DNA of 64,000 nucleotides from Arthrobacter sp. StoSoilB22. GTDB lineage: Bacteria; Actinomycetota; Actinomycetes; Actinomycetales; Micrococcaceae. Location of the stretch: contig NZ_AP024652.1 of the NCBI RefSeq assembly GCF_019977315.1, positions 2,232,001-2,296,000 on the forward strand. Direction: 5' to 3'. Within the stretch, counting starts at the first letter, position 1. Each line of letters opens with the position of its first letter. Position numbers and translations under genes: made by a program. Under the pieces are notes generated by a model. That model searched no databases. It had not been told where the DNA came from and worked only from the letters and a program-made list of their open reading frames with translations. This document shows positions 24,040 through 32,798 of this stretch, one piece after another.

Positions 24040-25293
24040 GTGCCGAGACGACCAGGCATAAGTATCCCTGCCACTGCCCGAGCGTGCAGCTTGTCCCTCA
24101 GTAGCTTGTCCCTCAGCAGCTCGTCCCTGAGCCGTCCATTTCCGAGCGGCTTGCTCTTGAGCTTGTTTGTGGGCTGTATGTTTCTTGGCGGGTGCACCGA
24201 AGGCTCTGAGCCACGTCCGCTCCCGCCCTCCACCGCTGCAGCACTCCCGTCAACGCCGACGCCAACAACGCCGAATCCAACAACGCAACCGGCAGTGTCA
24301 GGCTCTCCTTCCGTTCCTACCCTCGAGCCTGCGCCGGCGCCCACGAACAGCGTCGCAGTCACCCCGGCGTTCCAAGAGCTTCGCGCCGCCCTTGAACTGT
24401 TCTCGCGGGAGAAGCTGGATGAAGGTGCGTCAGCTGTCCTCATCAAGGCACGGGTCGGCCAGCAAGAGTGGACTCACGCACAAGGAGTCCTCAGCCGGGA
24501 GGGGCGGGCTGCTGTCCAGCCGGGTCACCGTTTCCCTGTGGGCGAGCAGTTCCGGACCCTGGTGGCTTTGTCAGTCATGAAGCTTGTGGAGGAGGGCCGG
24601 CTCGGATTAGAGGTCCCCGTTTCGACGTATCTTCCCGGATCCCTCGCTGTGGATGGTCCGGTGACAATCCGGCAGCTCCTCGGAGACGCCGGCGACGTGC
24701 CGGCTGCGACAGGGCCGGATGCATACGCTGTGCTCGGTCAGGTGGTGGAGCGGCTCAGAGGCGCGCCGCTGAGTGGCGTGCTCCGCACGGACGTCCTGGC
24801 GCCCTTGAACCTTCTTTCCACGGAGCTGCTGGATGCTGATGCAGCAATCCCCGGTGACCTCATCCATGGATACGTCCAGTTGGAGGGAGAAACCGTGGAC
24901 GTTACCGGCACCGGAATCCCAGACGGGATCGCCAACGGCGGCCTGGTGTCCACCGTTGAGGACATGTCCACGTTCTACGCTGCCCTGCTGAGGGGCCATT
25001 TACTATCCCCGGTAGGCCTTATCGCCATGAAGGGGACGGTGTTTGACGACTATGGCCTTGGCCTGGATCACTGGGATGACCGTTGCACCAACGGCTCCTA
25101 CTACGGCCACGCCGGCGACGTTCCGGGGTATGGAAGCATTGCCATGAGCAGCGCGGACGGCAACCGCCAACTGTTCATTTTCATGGCCTACCCACCCCAG
25201 GAGTTGTCCACACAGCCCTCAGCCTTGGCACTGGAAATGACCGGCGTCGCCCAGGTGGCCCTGAATGCGGGATGCCGCTTCCAGTTCCGGTGA
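24040..25293 (+). CDS. Beta-lactamase-fold lipoprotein lacking the catalytic residues
   Basis: A 417-residue putative lipoprotein. A long N-region contains a repeated SLSLS segment (about 17-31), followed by a hydrophobic core and lipobox LGGC (C52). A Pro/Thr/Ser-rich tether (about 58-108) leads into a class C beta-lactamase/DD-peptidase-like domain (110-415). The usual SxxK nucleophile motif after the FxxG strand reads EQFR (169-172), and the YxN position reads TGP (about 224-226). Only the HAG triad (357-359) remains. It is therefore probably a pseudoenzyme that binds rather than cleaves, perhaps peptidoglycan-related. The GTG start follows GGGAGAG; a start after the Ser repeat is possible. 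Confidence 0.82.
   Translation: MPRRPGISIPATARACSLSLSSLSLSSSSLSRPFPSGLLLSLFVGCMFLGGCTEGSEPRPLPPSTAAALPSTPTPTTPNPTTQPAVSGSPSVPTLEPAPAPTNSVAVTPAFQELRAALELFSREKLDEGASAVLIKARVGQQEWTHAQGVLSREGRAAVQPGHRFPVGEQFRTLVALSVMKLVEEGRLGLEVPVSTYLPGSLAVDGPVTIRQLLGDAGDVPAATGPDAYAVLGQVVERLRGAPLSGVLRTDVLAPLNLLSTELLDADAAIPGDLIHGYVQLEGETVDVTGTGIPDGIANGGLVSTVEDMSTFYAALLRGHLLSPVGLIAMKGTVFDDYGLGLDHWDDRCTNGSYYGHAGDVPGYGSIAMSSADGNRQLFIFMAYPPQELSTQPSALALEMTGVAQVALNAGCRFQFR
24088..24132. repeat. 15-bp in-frame tandem repeat in the lipoprotein signal region
   Basis: AGCTTGTCCCTCAGT at 24088-24102, with copies at 24103-24117 and 24118-24132. It encodes the SLSLS-type N-terminal stretch. Because 15 bp is five codons, copy changes lengthen or shorten the N-region without shifting frame. 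Confidence 0.85.
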
Positions 25294-25335
25294 GTGGCCA
25301 ACTCCGGTGAACGGCGAACAGGAGTCCAGTGACCT

Positions 25336-25956
25336 TTATTCGAAGCGCGAGGGATCGCCCGTCCCGTAGCGGATAACCTCGGCCACGCCGCTGGAGAAGT
25401 CGATCACGGTGGTGGGTTCCGAGCCGGTGTCGCCGGCATCAATGACGCCATCCACCTGATTGTCGAGGCGTTCCTTAATCTCCCAGCCCTGGGTCAATGG
25501 TTCTTCCTCGTCCGGCAGCAGAAGGGTGCTGGAGAGCAGTGGTTCGCCCAGCTCGGCCAAGAGTGCCTGGACCACCCGGTGATCAGGGATGCGCACACCC
25601 ACGGTCTTCTTCTTGGGGTGCAGGAGGCGTTTGGGAACTTCGCGGGTGGCGGGGAGGATAAACGTATAGCTGCCGGGGGTGACAGCCTTGATGCTCCTGA
25701 AGATGTCGTTGTCCAACATCACGAACTGCCCCATCTGTGCAAAGTCCTTGCACACCAGGGTGAAGTGGTGTTTATCATCCAGATGCCTGATGGATCTGAT
25801 GCGGTCCAGGGCTTCCCTGTTGCCGATCTGTGCGCCAAGCGCATAACAGGAGTCGGTAGGGTAGGCGATCAGGCCGCCACCTTGGAGCATGTTCACCACT
25901 TGGCCGATGGCGCGTGGTTGGGGATCTTCCGGGTGCACATCAAAGAATCTGGCCAT
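25336..25956 (-). CDS. YciO/Sua5-family protein (YrdC domain)
   Basis: A 206-residue YrdC-fold protein. The conserved nucleotide-binding features are GGLIAYPTDSCYALGAQ, RIRSIRHLDDKHHFTLVCKD, PGSYTFILPAT and KKKTVGVRIPDH. The KxR..SxN pattern of true threonylcarbamoyl-AMP synthases is altered, and the match is to the YciO branch, whose role in t6A synthesis is uncertain. The ORF ends near the serine-hydrolase-like lipoprotein in convergent orientation. It lies 20 bp beyond the start-distal ABC operon and is a separate minus-strand gene downstream of it. Confidence 0.9.
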   Translation of the reverse strand: MARFFDVHPEDPQPRAIGQVVNMLQGGGLIAYPTDSCYALGAQIGNREALDRIRSIRHLDDKHHFTLVCKDFAQMGQFVMLDNDIFRSIKAVTPGSYTFILPATREVPKRLLHPKKKTVGVRIPDHRVVQALLAELGEPLLSSTLLLPDEEEPLTQGWEIKERLDNQVDGVIDAGDTGSEPTTVIDFSSGVAEVIRYGTGDPSRFE

Positions 25957-25976
25957 GGGAAGAGCCTACGACAAAG

Positions 25977-26843
25977 CTATGACAAGACGTCCTTGTTGGA
26001 GAATTTTGCGTAAGCCAGCGCGCCGCACACCGCGATGTACCCGGTTTGGAGGAGGGCGTTCTCACCGAACGATGTCCAGGAGATCGGCTGGCGCAGAAGA
26101 TCTGCAAAGCCAAGCCAGTGGTGGCTGAACAGCCACGGATGCAGCCACTCGAGCTGTGGCAGGTTATCCAGCACCTGGGACACCACGGAGAGCACAATGG
26201 TGGCAGCCATGGCGCCCACCGGCACGTCCGTGAAGGTTGAGATCAATAGGCCTATAGCTGAGAGTCCCAGCAGGGAAACCGTGATGTAGGCGGCGATCAG
26301 CAAAGATCTCAACGCCGACTCGCCAACGCTGATGGTATCCCCGGACAGCAAAGTCACCGGACCCACAGGAAAAAGCACGACGCCGGCCAGGGCGCCGGCT
26401 GCAGCTACGGTGGCGGTAGCGGCGCAACAGAAAGCGACGGCCCCGGCATACTTCACCAGCAAGAGTCGTATCCGCCCTGCGGGAGCGATCAGCAGGTACC
26501 GCAGGGTTCCAAGGTTCGCCTCCCCGGCGATGGTATCCCCGGCTACCACCCCAACCGTGAGCGGCAGGAACAGAGGGACACACACTACCAACGCCGTGAC
26601 GGCGACGAAGAGGCCGTTCTGGGTGATGCGGTCCAGGAAGAGCGGCCCGCGGCCAGGAGCGGTGGGCTGCGACGATAACTTGACGGCCACGGCGATCAAG
26701 ATGGGCACGGCAGCGAGGGCGATCAACATGGCCCATGTGCGGAGCCGACGGAAGAGCACGGACAACTCCGAGCCCAGGAGCGCCCATCCCATTCCCGGAC
26801 GTACGCCACCACCGCGGGACAGGCCAGTGGTTTCAGCCGACAA
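25977..26843 (-). CDS. ABC-2 type transporter permease
   Basis: A 288-residue membrane protein with about six hydrophobic segments. It has the ABC-2 pattern of a first segment (WAMLIALAAVPILIAVAV), a large extracytoplasmic loop and the GDTIAGEANLGTLRYLL cytoplasmic motif. Its start overlaps the ATP-binding protein gene by 11 bp, so the two are translationally coupled and form one exporter. Substrate unknown. Confidence 0.92.
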   Translation of the reverse strand: MSAETTGLSRGGGVRPGMGWALLGSELSVLFRRLRTWAMLIALAAVPILIAVAVKLSSQPTAPGRGPLFLDRITQNGLFVAVTALVVCVPLFLPLTVGVVAGDTIAGEANLGTLRYLLIAPAGRIRLLLVKYAGAVAFCCAATATVAAAGALAGVVLFPVGPVTLLSGDTISVGESALRSLLIAAYITVSLLGLSAIGLLISTFTDVPVGAMAATIVLSVVSQVLDNLPQLEWLHPWLFSHHWLGFADLLRQPISWTSFGENALLQTGYIAVCGALAYAKFSNKDVLS

Positions 26844-27849
26844 CGTCGAACCCCTCTCCGGTCAGGGACACGAACCGCTCTTCCAAACTCGCGTTCTCCA
26901 CTGCAAAGCCACGGATGCGGACGCCGTCGGCAACCAACGCTGACACTACCGCCTCGGGTTCACGGCCATTGATCCCGGTCGCATACACCGCAGTGGTTCC
27001 CCGGCTACCCACAACTCCCGGGGCTTCGCCGGGAACCAGGCCAAGGCGTGCCAACACCCGGGACGCGACGTCGACGTCGGGCGTCTGCACCACAACGCGG
27101 GCCTGTCCGGCGGACCGGAGCTCCTCAATCCGCCCCTGGGCCACAAGGCGACCAGCACTCATCACACCCACATGGGTACACATATGCTCCACCTCGGCGA
27201 GCAGGTGGCTGGAAACGAACACGGTGGTCCCGCCTGCAGCGAGGGAGCGAACCAGATTGCGGACTTCACGGGTGCCCTGGGGGTCCAGGCCGTTGGTTGG
27301 TTCGTCCAGAACCAGGAGCTCCCGCGGCCTGAGCATCGCGTTGGCCAAACCAAGGCGCTGCTTCATGCCCAGCGAGTAGGCGCGGACCTTTTTTCCCGCC
27401 GCATGGCTGAGTCCAACCCGGTCAAGGGCATCCTTGACGCGCCGACTTCTGGTCGATGACGACGCATGGGGGTCGGCGGCATCCAGACGCGTCAGATTCC
27501 CCGTACCCGAAAGGAAAGGGTAGAAGCCCGGCCCCTCCACCAAAGCGCCAACGCCCGGGAGTACAGAAGCCAAACCTTGGGGCATCTCCTTGCCAAGAAC
27601 GCGGATGTCCCCGCTGGTCGCCGAAGCAAGGCCGAGCAGCACCCTGATAGTGGTGGTCTTCCCCGAACCATTGGGCCCAAGAAAGCCGAACACCGAGCCA
27701 CGGGGCACAGCAAGGTCAATTCCGTCGACGGCAGACCGGCGCCCGAAGCGCTTCACTAAGGCGTGCGTTTCGATAACAAGATCAGATGAGCGGACGGGAT
27801 TCGCATGCCCACTTCCATCAACATTGGCGGCTTCCCGGGGTTCGTTCAC
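26833..27849 (-). CDS. ABC transporter ATP-binding protein
   Basis: A 338-residue ATPase of the DrrA/CcmA-like exporter class. Walker A is GPNGSGKTT (58-66), the signature is YSLGMKQRLGLA, and Walker B is LLVLDEPTNGLDP with a following H-loop (FVSSHLL). A C-terminal extension of about 100 residues (VVVQTPDVDVASRVL onward) is typical of this class. The start overlaps the LolA-like gene stop (ATGA), and the stop overlaps the permease. The three genes form one operon. Confidence 0.94.
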   Translation of the reverse strand: MNEPREAANVDGSGHANPVRSSDLVIETHALVKRFGRRSAVDGIDLAVPRGSVFGFLGPNGSGKTTTIRVLLGLASATSGDIRVLGKEMPQGLASVLPGVGALVEGPGFYPFLSGTGNLTRLDAADPHASSSTRSRRVKDALDRVGLSHAAGKKVRAYSLGMKQRLGLANAMLRPRELLVLDEPTNGLDPQGTREVRNLVRSLAAGGTTVFVSSHLLAEVEHMCTHVGVMSAGRLVAQGRIEELRSAGQARVVVQTPDVDVASRVLARLGLVPGEAPGVVGSRGTTAVYATGINGREPEAVVSALVADGVRIRGFAVENASLEERFVSLTGEGFDVVG

Positions 27850-28964
27850 TGGGCGGCAGCCGCCGTCTGGAGCCGTTCCAAAGGCACCATGCCGGCAAAG
27901 ACGCGGCCGTCGTCGAGAACCAACACGCTCACCAGTGACGTCGTCAACGCCCGGCCACCGTCAACAGGAAGCAGCGCTTGGGACAATTGGGGATTGGACG
28001 TGAACTCAGCAGGAGCAGAACCCGCGGGCAAGGCGATCACGGAATCCCAGCCTTGACCCATGACCTGCTCCCGATGAGCCGGTGCCTTCAACGAAAGGTC
28101 GTGTAGCGGCTCTGACGGAAGGGTCATGGTGGGCACGGGCCTGGCCGGAAGTACCTTCTCAGTGATTGTCGCTCCCTGCGGCGGGGTGAAGTCAAACAAC
28201 GCGGCATCCGGCGTGGAAAGGTCCAGTTGGGTGTATGCCAGTGAATAGGCAGGTTCGGCCTGGCCCTTGGCCCGCACCTCGACACCCAGGGGCAGGCCGG
28301 TTTCGGAGTCGACGTCGATGCTCACCGAGTCAACCAGTGTTTCGGAACTGCGCGGGTTGAGGACCAAGGAATAAACGCTTCGACCAGCAACCGATGCCGC
28401 CTCACCAACGGTGACCTCAGTGCTGGCATCAAGGGAAGCAAGGAAACGTCCGGCCATGGCCTCGGGCGTCGGAATCGCCTGCGCGGGCCTGTCTGGAGTG
28501 GGCCTGGTGGGCAGGGTGTCCTTCAGTTCAGCAAGGGACGGCGCCGGCACTGTCAGATGTGTGGCGCTGTTGTCCTTCGAGTTGTAGAACCAGAGCTCGC
28601 GGCCATTGAGGACAACGTCGCGTTCAGCCATGCGGTCAAGAATCTGCAACCGCGCCTTCAGGGGGCCATCCACGTAGACCCTGGCTGTGTGCGAACCAGT
28701 CAGGAATTCCACGGCGGAGGCAGCACCAGGAACACTGCCCGAACCGGACGAGGGCAGCTCGGGAAGTCCCAGTTCGGCGTTCTGCTCCATAGTGCCGGAC
28801 AGAGCCCGCACCTCAGTGCGCGCGATCATGGCAAGGATTTCTTCAGCGCTCTTGGGCGGAAGGGAAACGCTGGCGCCTGCTTGGACAGAGCCGAACACCA
28901 CGGCAATCGCCAAGGCAAGGGGAATCAGGAGAGCTGACAGCCACCGCTGCCGGGCCCGCGCCAT
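27846..28964 (-). CDS. LolA/RseB-like exported protein (DUF2092 type)
   Basis: A 372-residue exported protein. A signal anchor lies at about 8-30 (LSALLIPLALAIAVVFGSVQAGA). A LolA/LppX-like half-barrel follows, with recognisable steps ALSGTMEQNAELGLP, RVYVDGPLKARLQILD, LNGRELWFYNSKDNSATHL and DVDSETGLPLGVEV. In actinobacteria such proteins are often encoded with an ABC exporter, as here. It may bind a lipid or hydrophobic cargo or sense envelope state; this is inferred from fold. The start is taken at ATG 28964, three codons into the open frame. It is the first gene of the three-gene operon. Confidence 0.85.
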   Translation of the reverse strand: MARARQRWLSALLIPLALAIAVVFGSVQAGASVSLPPKSAEEILAMIARTEVRALSGTMEQNAELGLPELPSSGSGSVPGAASAVEFLTGSHTARVYVDGPLKARLQILDRMAERDVVLNGRELWFYNSKDNSATHLTVPAPSLAELKDTLPTRPTPDRPAQAIPTPEAMAGRFLASLDASTEVTVGEAASVAGRSVYSLVLNPRSSETLVDSVSIDVDSETGLPLGVEVRAKGQAEPAYSLAYTQLDLSTPDAALFDFTPPQGATITEKVLPARPVPTMTLPSEPLHDLSLKAPAHREQVMGQGWDSVIALPAGSAPAEFTSNPQLSQALLPVDGGRALTTSLVSVLVLDDGRVFAGMVPLERLQTAAAAQ

Positions 28965-29051
28965 TATTACCAACCACCGCTCGTGAGAGGCATGAGTCCA
29001 GACTACTCCGCTTGGCTGCAGTGATCACCCGCCCGGCATGACGTAACTGGA

Positions 29052-29960
29052 TCAGTTCTGAAGGAGTTGCCTGGCCAGTTCCACCGCACCGTGAACCGGA
29101 GGCTGCGCCAGAATCCGGATCGAGGACGGGTCCTCCAGGGAAACCTTGCGCGCCACGGCCCCGGCCAGCTGACTCTGATTCACCAACAGAGCACCAGCCA
29201 TGACCAACGGCAGATCCAATCCCAACTCACCCAGAACCTGGCGGGCATGCGTTGCCAGCGAATGCGCGGCCTCAGCCTGGATCCGCAACGCCGCCGGGTC
29301 ACCCTCGGCTGCCAAATCCAAAACAAGCGGCGCCAAACCCGCCCAATGGTCAGGTTCGGGTTTGGCGTAGAACGAGTCCATGAGCTGCAATGCGTCCGCG
29401 CTCGCCGTTGCCGCCATCACGGCTCTGACCAATGTGCCTGGTTCCAGACCTGCGTAGTACTCCCGCAAAGCCTCGCGGACGGCGTCGCGCACCACGGAGT
29501 AGCCGCCACCCTCATCACCCAGCAGATACCCATAGCCTCCGCTGCGGGCTTCCCGCCCGTCACGGTTCCGACCCCATGCAACGGAGCCGGTGCCCGCAAC
29601 CACTACAGCTCCGACGTCGAGCCCTGCTGCTGCAAGGACTATGCGGGTGTCGTGCACAACCTCGATCCTGGCGCCCGGGAAATGCTCCGTGAGCAGGGCG
29701 GACAGGACAGCACGGCTAGCCGGGGTATCTGCTCCGGCGGCTCCGGCACAGACGGCCTCGATCCCGCCGCCCACCTTTGCAGCAATGCGGCGCAGCACCG
29801 CGTCAGCCCCCTGGTGGCCCACCGAGGACAGGTTGGCGCTGGCCTCGGTGATTTCGACGCCGGTGCCGCTGCTGGCGTCGATGTCGCCTTGCGCTGCGTC
29901 GGAGCGAACGGCGTGCGTCTTGGAGCCGCCGATGTGAAGGCCCAGCACAGCCGGAGTCAC
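29052..29960 (-). CDS. N-acetylglucosamine kinase-like protein (BadF/BcrA family)
   Basis: A 302-residue ASKHA-fold kinase. The N-terminal phosphate loop is GLHIGGSKTHAV, the second phosphate motif is VVAGTGSVAWG, and GYGYLLGDEGGGYSVVRDAVREAL is the hallmark of GlcNAc kinases. It likely phosphorylates N-acetylglucosamine or a related amino sugar. GTG 29960 is the start. It is divergent from a GntR/UTRA regulator, in keeping with amino-sugar control of the DasR/NagR kind. Specificity is inferred. Confidence 0.88.
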   Translation of the reverse strand: MTPAVLGLHIGGSKTHAVRSDAAQGDIDASSGTGVEITEASANLSSVGHQGADAVLRRIAAKVGGGIEAVCAGAAGADTPASRAVLSALLTEHFPGARIEVVHDTRIVLAAAGLDVGAVVVAGTGSVAWGRNRDGREARSGGYGYLLGDEGGGYSVVRDAVREALREYYAGLEPGTLVRAVMAATASADALQLMDSFYAKPEPDHWAGLAPLVLDLAAEGDPAALRIQAEAAHSLATHARQVLGELGLDLPLVMAGALLVNQSQLAGAVARKVSLEDPSSIRILAQPPVHGAVELARQLLQN

Positions 29961-30100
29961 AGGGTTCCCGCCGATTCACTGCTCTTTCGCTGAAAATCCT
30001 TCAACTGACGGCCCTTCGTTTCGAGTGCTGACTACTGGACAAACATAAACCCGGGGTTGCCAGTTCACCGGATCTGGTGGGTTCAGACCGACAGCTCAAC

Positions 30101-30185
30101 AATGGCGACGGGGTCAACGGTGGCGACGCGGTCTCCATTGGCAATCGGGTCTACATTGACAATTAGGTCTACATTGGCATAGACC
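30101..30185. repeat. 18-bp tandem repeat, about 4.5 copies
   Basis: Degenerate 18-bp units start at 30101, 30119, 30137, 30155 and 30173, with consensus close to ATTGGCAATCGGGTCTAC. The array fills most of the intergenic region between the kinase and gntR. The last copies also build a dyad. Confidence 0.75.
30166..30185. promoter_or_regulatory. Candidate GntR/DasR-type operator
   Basis: GGTCTA (30166-30171) and TAGACC (30180-30185) are exact inverted repeats separated by 8 bp, 31 bp before the gntR start. The half-sites equal those of DasR boxes (TGGTCTAGACCA), but DasR sites have no such spacer, so the assignment is tentative. Confidence 0.5.
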
Positions 30186-30216
30186 AATGGCGTTGTCCAT
30201 AAGTAGGATCTCCACT

Positions 30217-30939
30217 ATGTCCAGCAATGTCTCACCGTCAACTCCCAAGTACTACCTCCTGAAGACCGAGGTATTAGGGCTTATAGCGGGTCAACGTCCG
30301 GGCACACTCATTCCCACCGAGCGCGCCTTGGCGGAAAAGTACGCAACTTCCCGGACCACGGTCAGGCAGGCGATCAGCGAACTGGTGGCCGAGGGAAAGC
30401 TGGGCCGCATCCAAGGGCACGGCACGTTCGTGGCGCCTCCAAAAGTGACCCATGTCCGGCAGCTGACTTCCTTCTCCGACGACGCCCGCACCCAAGGTCT
30501 GCGGCCTGACTCCAAGTTGCTCGCCCTGGACGTTCTGGGCTCTGATGCGGAGGTCGCAGCACATTTGGGGATTGACCAAGGCAAGCCCGTCACCCGGCTC
30601 GAGCGTATCCGCCTGATTGAGGGGGAACCGCTGGCGCATGAGGTTGCTTGGCTTCCAGCAAAGCTGCCCCGGTTCAAGTCCCAGCTGGCCAAGGCGGGAT
30701 CGCTGTATGCTGCCCTGGCCGACGTTTACGGGATTCGGATAGCCGACGTCGAGGACACAGTGGAGACAGCACTCGCCGGCCCTGCTGAGGTCAGGCTGCT
30801 GGGAATAGAGATGGGGGCACCTTTGCTGCTGGTACACCGCCTTGCCCGGGATGCAGTCGGCGCGCCGGTGGAATGGACCCGGAGCGCATTCCGCGGCGAC
30901 AGGTTCCGGTTCGTTTCCCGCGTTAGGTCAGGTAACTAA
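30217..30939 (+). CDS. GntR-family regulator with UTRA domain
   Basis: A 240-residue HutC/DasR-subfamily regulator. The winged helix spans about 10-75 (LIPTERALAEKYATSRTTVRQAISELVAEGKLGRIQGHGTFVA). The UTRA ligand domain runs from about 85 to 235 (LTSFSDDARTQGL, RLERIRLIEGEPLAHEV, PLLLVHRLARD). ATG 30217 is favoured over an upstream in-frame start. Sugar-phosphates are usual ligands. It lies opposite the GlcNAc-type kinase. The stop is followed after one base by the IclR start, so the two regulators are probably co-transcribed. Confidence 0.93.
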   Translation: MSSNVSPSTPKYYLLKTEVLGLIAGQRPGTLIPTERALAEKYATSRTTVRQAISELVAEGKLGRIQGHGTFVAPPKVTHVRQLTSFSDDARTQGLRPDSKLLALDVLGSDAEVAAHLGIDQGKPVTRLERIRLIEGEPLAHEVAWLPAKLPRFKSQLAKAGSLYAALADVYGIRIADVEDTVETALAGPAEVRLLGIEMGAPLLLVHRLARDAVGAPVEWTRSAFRGDRFRFVSRVRSGN

Positions 30940-30940
30940 G

Positions 30941-31735
30941 GTGGCCAACTCGTCCTCGGGTGAGTCCGTCATCCGCCGTGTGGTCCGCTTGGTCGGAGCA
31001 TTCGACGACGCCCATCGCACCATGAGCGTCGCTGCGTTGGCCCGGCGCTCCGGCTTACCCGTGACAACCACGTATCGCCTGGTGGACGAGCTCTTGAATG
31101 AGGGCCTGCTGGAACGGGAAGCCAATGCCGAGGTTCGGCTCGGCACCCGCTTGTGGGAGCTGGTGTCCAGGAGCTCCCGCATGGTCGGCCTCCGCGAAGC
31201 TGCCCTGCCGTTCATGGAGGACGTCCAATCGGTGGTTCAGCACTCCACTACGTTGGGGATCCTGGATTCCGATGAGGTCCTCTACATTGAGCGCATCGGC
31301 TCCCGTGATTCCATGGTGGACATCACCAAGGTTGCCGGCCGCCTGCCGGTCCATGGAACGTCCTCGGGGCTGGTGTTGCTGGCCTATTCTCCACCTGCCT
31401 ACCAGGACTTGTTTCTGGCCCGGACGCTGGAGAAGTTCACTGACGTGACGCTCACCGATCCCGCTGAACTACGGCGACACCTCGCCGGCATCCGTCAACG
31501 CGGGTTCGCTTCCATGCCCGGCATTATTGTCCCTGAGTCCAGTGGAATCGCGGTCCCGGTGGTTGGTCGGGCAAATACCGTGGTGGCTGCACTGAGTGTT
31601 GTGGTTCCCAGGAACGAGGAAAACACGGCAGCCCGCGTGCCTGTTCTGATGACGGCAGCACGCGGAATCTCCCGAGCGCTGGGATGGCGCGGAGAACTCA
31701 AAGGTGCCCTCCGCCAAAGCAATGGAAGTCTCTGA
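30941..31735 (+). CDS. IclR-family regulator
   Basis: A 264-residue IclR protein. The N-terminal winged helix is at about 10-65 (SVAALARRSGLPVTTTYRLVDELLNEGLLER), and the GAF-like effector domain is at about 85-255 (STTLGILDSDEVLYIERI, VHGTSSGLVLLAY, SSGIAVPVVG). GTG 30941 begins one base after the gntR stop. The frame is open further upstream inside gntR but without homology. It precedes the SDR-FAD-Dabb-MFS cluster on the same strand and is a likely regulator of that cluster, as IclR proteins often control adjacent aromatic or keto-acid catabolism. Confidence 0.93.
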   Translation: MANSSSGESVIRRVVRLVGAFDDAHRTMSVAALARRSGLPVTTTYRLVDELLNEGLLEREANAEVRLGTRLWELVSRSSRMVGLREAALPFMEDVQSVVQHSTTLGILDSDEVLYIERIGSRDSMVDITKVAGRLPVHGTSSGLVLLAYSPPAYQDLFLARTLEKFTDVTLTDPAELRRHLAGIRQRGFASMPGIIVPESSGIAVPVVGRANTVVAALSVVVPRNEENTAARVPVLMTAARGISRALGWRGELKGALRQSNGSL

Positions 31736-31908
31736 TTCCCGTTCATCGGTAACCCTGTGGCTTCACTCACAGGGCCGCTGGCACTGTGGAACCAAGCAGG
31801 GCATCTCGCCCGGGCACCACACTTAAAGGCCCTTGTGGGTTCATTCCGTGCTGCCCTGCGTCCAACTGAGGTTTCAGCAGCCGCAATGCAGCGGCCGGAG
31901 GAGTTGTG

Positions 31909-32694
31909 GTGGAAACAGCAACACAGGCAGGTAATCCGCCCAAGGACGGGCGGGTGGCCGGCAAGATTGTCGTAGTCACGGGCGGTAGGGGAGACCTAGG
32001 CGGCGCAACGGCCAGGTTGCTTGCCGATCACGGAGCCACGGTGGCCAGCTTGGACCGTGCAGGAACTGCAGTTGCAGGCGTACATGCCGGCATCACCGAG
32101 TACGACGTCGATGTCACAGATGAAACCAGCGTGGTCGAAGCAATCCACCGCGTCTCTGCGGATCACGGCAGTCCCGACGTCTTGGTCAATGCTGCAGGAA
32201 TCATCGGTCCGGCCGGAGCCAGCCACACAGCAACACTGGACGATTTCGACCTCATCTTCGATGTCAACGTCAAGGGCGTGTGGCTCATGACCAAGCACAT
32301 CGTTCCGGGGATGATCCTCAAACAGTCAGGCAGCATCATCAATTTTTCCTCAATCCATGGACTGACCGGTGGGCGCAACGTGCCTCTTTACCACGCCACC
32401 AAGGGTGCTGTGCGGCTCCTCAGCAAGTCTGATGCGGCGGCTTACGGCGCACACGGCATTAGGGTCAACTCGGTCCACCCCGGGTCAATGAATACCCGGA
32501 TGAGCCGCCGCTCGGCAGAGCAATCGGACATCGGCGCGGAGGCTTACTACAAGCAGCTGGTGGGCGGAAACCCGCTTCCCCGGCAGGGCGAACCGGACGA
32601 GATCGCGTACGGGGTCCTTTACCTGGCTTCCGATGAGTCCCGGTTCACCACTGGTTCAGAGCTCGTCATCGACGGCGGATACACGGCGGTTTGA
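31909..32694 (+). CDS. Short-chain dehydrogenase/reductase
   Basis: A 261-residue classical SDR. The coenzyme motif is TGGRGDLG (normally TGxxxGIG), then NAAG, catalytic Ser in FSSIHG, YHATK (Tyr/Lys) and the NSVHPG segment. The acidic residue after beta-2 (SLDRAG) suggests NAD. GGAGGAG at 31897-31903 supports GTG 31909 (GTG 31906 directly precedes it). First gene of a catabolic cluster with a flavin dehydrogenase, a Dabb protein and an MFS importer. Probably oxidises a cyclic alcohol; substrate unknown. Confidence 0.93.
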   Translation: METATQAGNPPKDGRVAGKIVVVTGGRGDLGGATARLLADHGATVASLDRAGTAVAGVHAGITEYDVDVTDETSVVEAIHRVSADHGSPDVLVNAAGIIGPAGASHTATLDDFDLIFDVNVKGVWLMTKHIVPGMILKQSGSIINFSSIHGLTGGRNVPLYHATKGAVRLLSKSDAAAYGAHGIRVNSVHPGSMNTRMSRRSAEQSDIGAEAYYKQLVGGNPLPRQGEPDEIAYGVLYLASDESRFTTGSELVIDGGYTAV

Positions 32695-32798
32695 GCAGTA
32701 TCGCTGACAAACACCGCGGGCATAACACCGCGTCATCAACGTCACCGTAGTACTGCAGGTTCTTTGTGTGACCACATTCAACGGAGAGAGACACCACC

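Noticed and set aside
30101..30185. A CRISPR array
   Set aside because: The 18-bp units are contiguous, degenerate and have no spacers, and no cas gene is present in the window.
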